This document shows positions 64,000 through 64,000 of a stretch of DNA of 64,000 nucleotides, piece after piece. Source of the DNA: CAXXOK01 sp963675655 (GTDB lineage: Bacteria > Bacillota > Clostridia > Christensenellales > Aristaeellaceae); contig OY776489.1 of assembly GCA_963675655.1 (NCBI GenBank), forward strand, positions 930,001 to 994,000, given 5' to 3'. The first letter of the stretch is position 1; each line of letters begins with the position of its first letter. The notes beneath the pieces were generated by a model. That model did not search any database. It saw nothing but the letters and a program-made list of their open reading frames with translations, and was not told the DNA's origin. Position numbers and translations under genes: made by a program.

Positions 64000-64000
64000 C

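Overview
The window looks like a chromosomal stretch of a gut-type Firmicute of class Clostridia. GC content is moderate. Ribosome binding sites are strong AGGAGG types, promoters are sigma-A-like, and there are class B sortase and LPXTG-type surface proteins, YesM/YesN-type signalling, ECF and LplBC-type ABC transporters and PcfB/SEC-C remnants. A Christensenellales- or Oscillospirales-like host would fit, but this is inference. No rRNA or tRNA gene was recognised.

Layout. (1) 1-2300: 3' end of a GyrI-like regulator, then a tyrosine integrase beside gene scraps, so an old integration site. (2) 2.3-14.9 kb: a metal-responsive island. It has two DtxR-type regulators, a MATE exporter, an ECF importer (ATPase, T and Trep_Strep S components), an AraC regulator, a YbtPQ-like pair of ABC half transporters, a frameshifted TetR gene and a membrane-linked methyltransferase. 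Four palindromes of the form GTTAG-N6-CTAAC, plus a fifth degenerate site, sit in front of its transcription units. The gene set resembles the transport half of siderophore loci such as equibactin, without biosynthesis genes. (3) 14.9-15.8 kb: a yybP-ykoY manganese riboswitch before mntP. (4) 16.2-24.4 kb: a seven-gene sugar operon (RbsBAC-type transporter, VOC protein, PfkB kinase, two esterases) divergent from its LacI regulator. (5) 24.5-27.6 kb: decayed IS3-family copies and conjugative-element debris.

(6) 27.6-47.1 kb: a surface-display locus. A LytS-type kinase precedes two near-duplicate response regulators with winged-helix and BTAD domains. Then come a decayed IPKTG protein, the scar of a deleted giant adhesin, a class B sortase and an intact 3631-residue adhesin with CnaB and pilin isopeptide domains. 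(7) 47.1-49.9 kb: remnants (IS1182-like transposase, truncated PcfB, a 191-bp tandem array carrying SEC-C motifs).

(8) 49.9-56.3 kb: a GH51 arabinofuranosidase with a sugar ABC transporter that has two different permeases, like the furanose transporter YtfQRT-YjfF. (9) 56.4-60.6 kb: a convergent signalling operon of a YesN-type regulator, a histidine kinase with no extracellular sensor, and, overlapping it by 4 nt, a protein shaped like an RbsA double-ABC ATPase in which both nucleotide sites are erased. This is the best candidate here for an undescribed system. (10) 60.9-64 kb: a GH32 stub and an LplB/LplC/binding-protein oligosaccharide transporter running off the right edge.

Several genes are broken at A-runs or by deletions. 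This may be real decay or, for single-base indels, assembly error.
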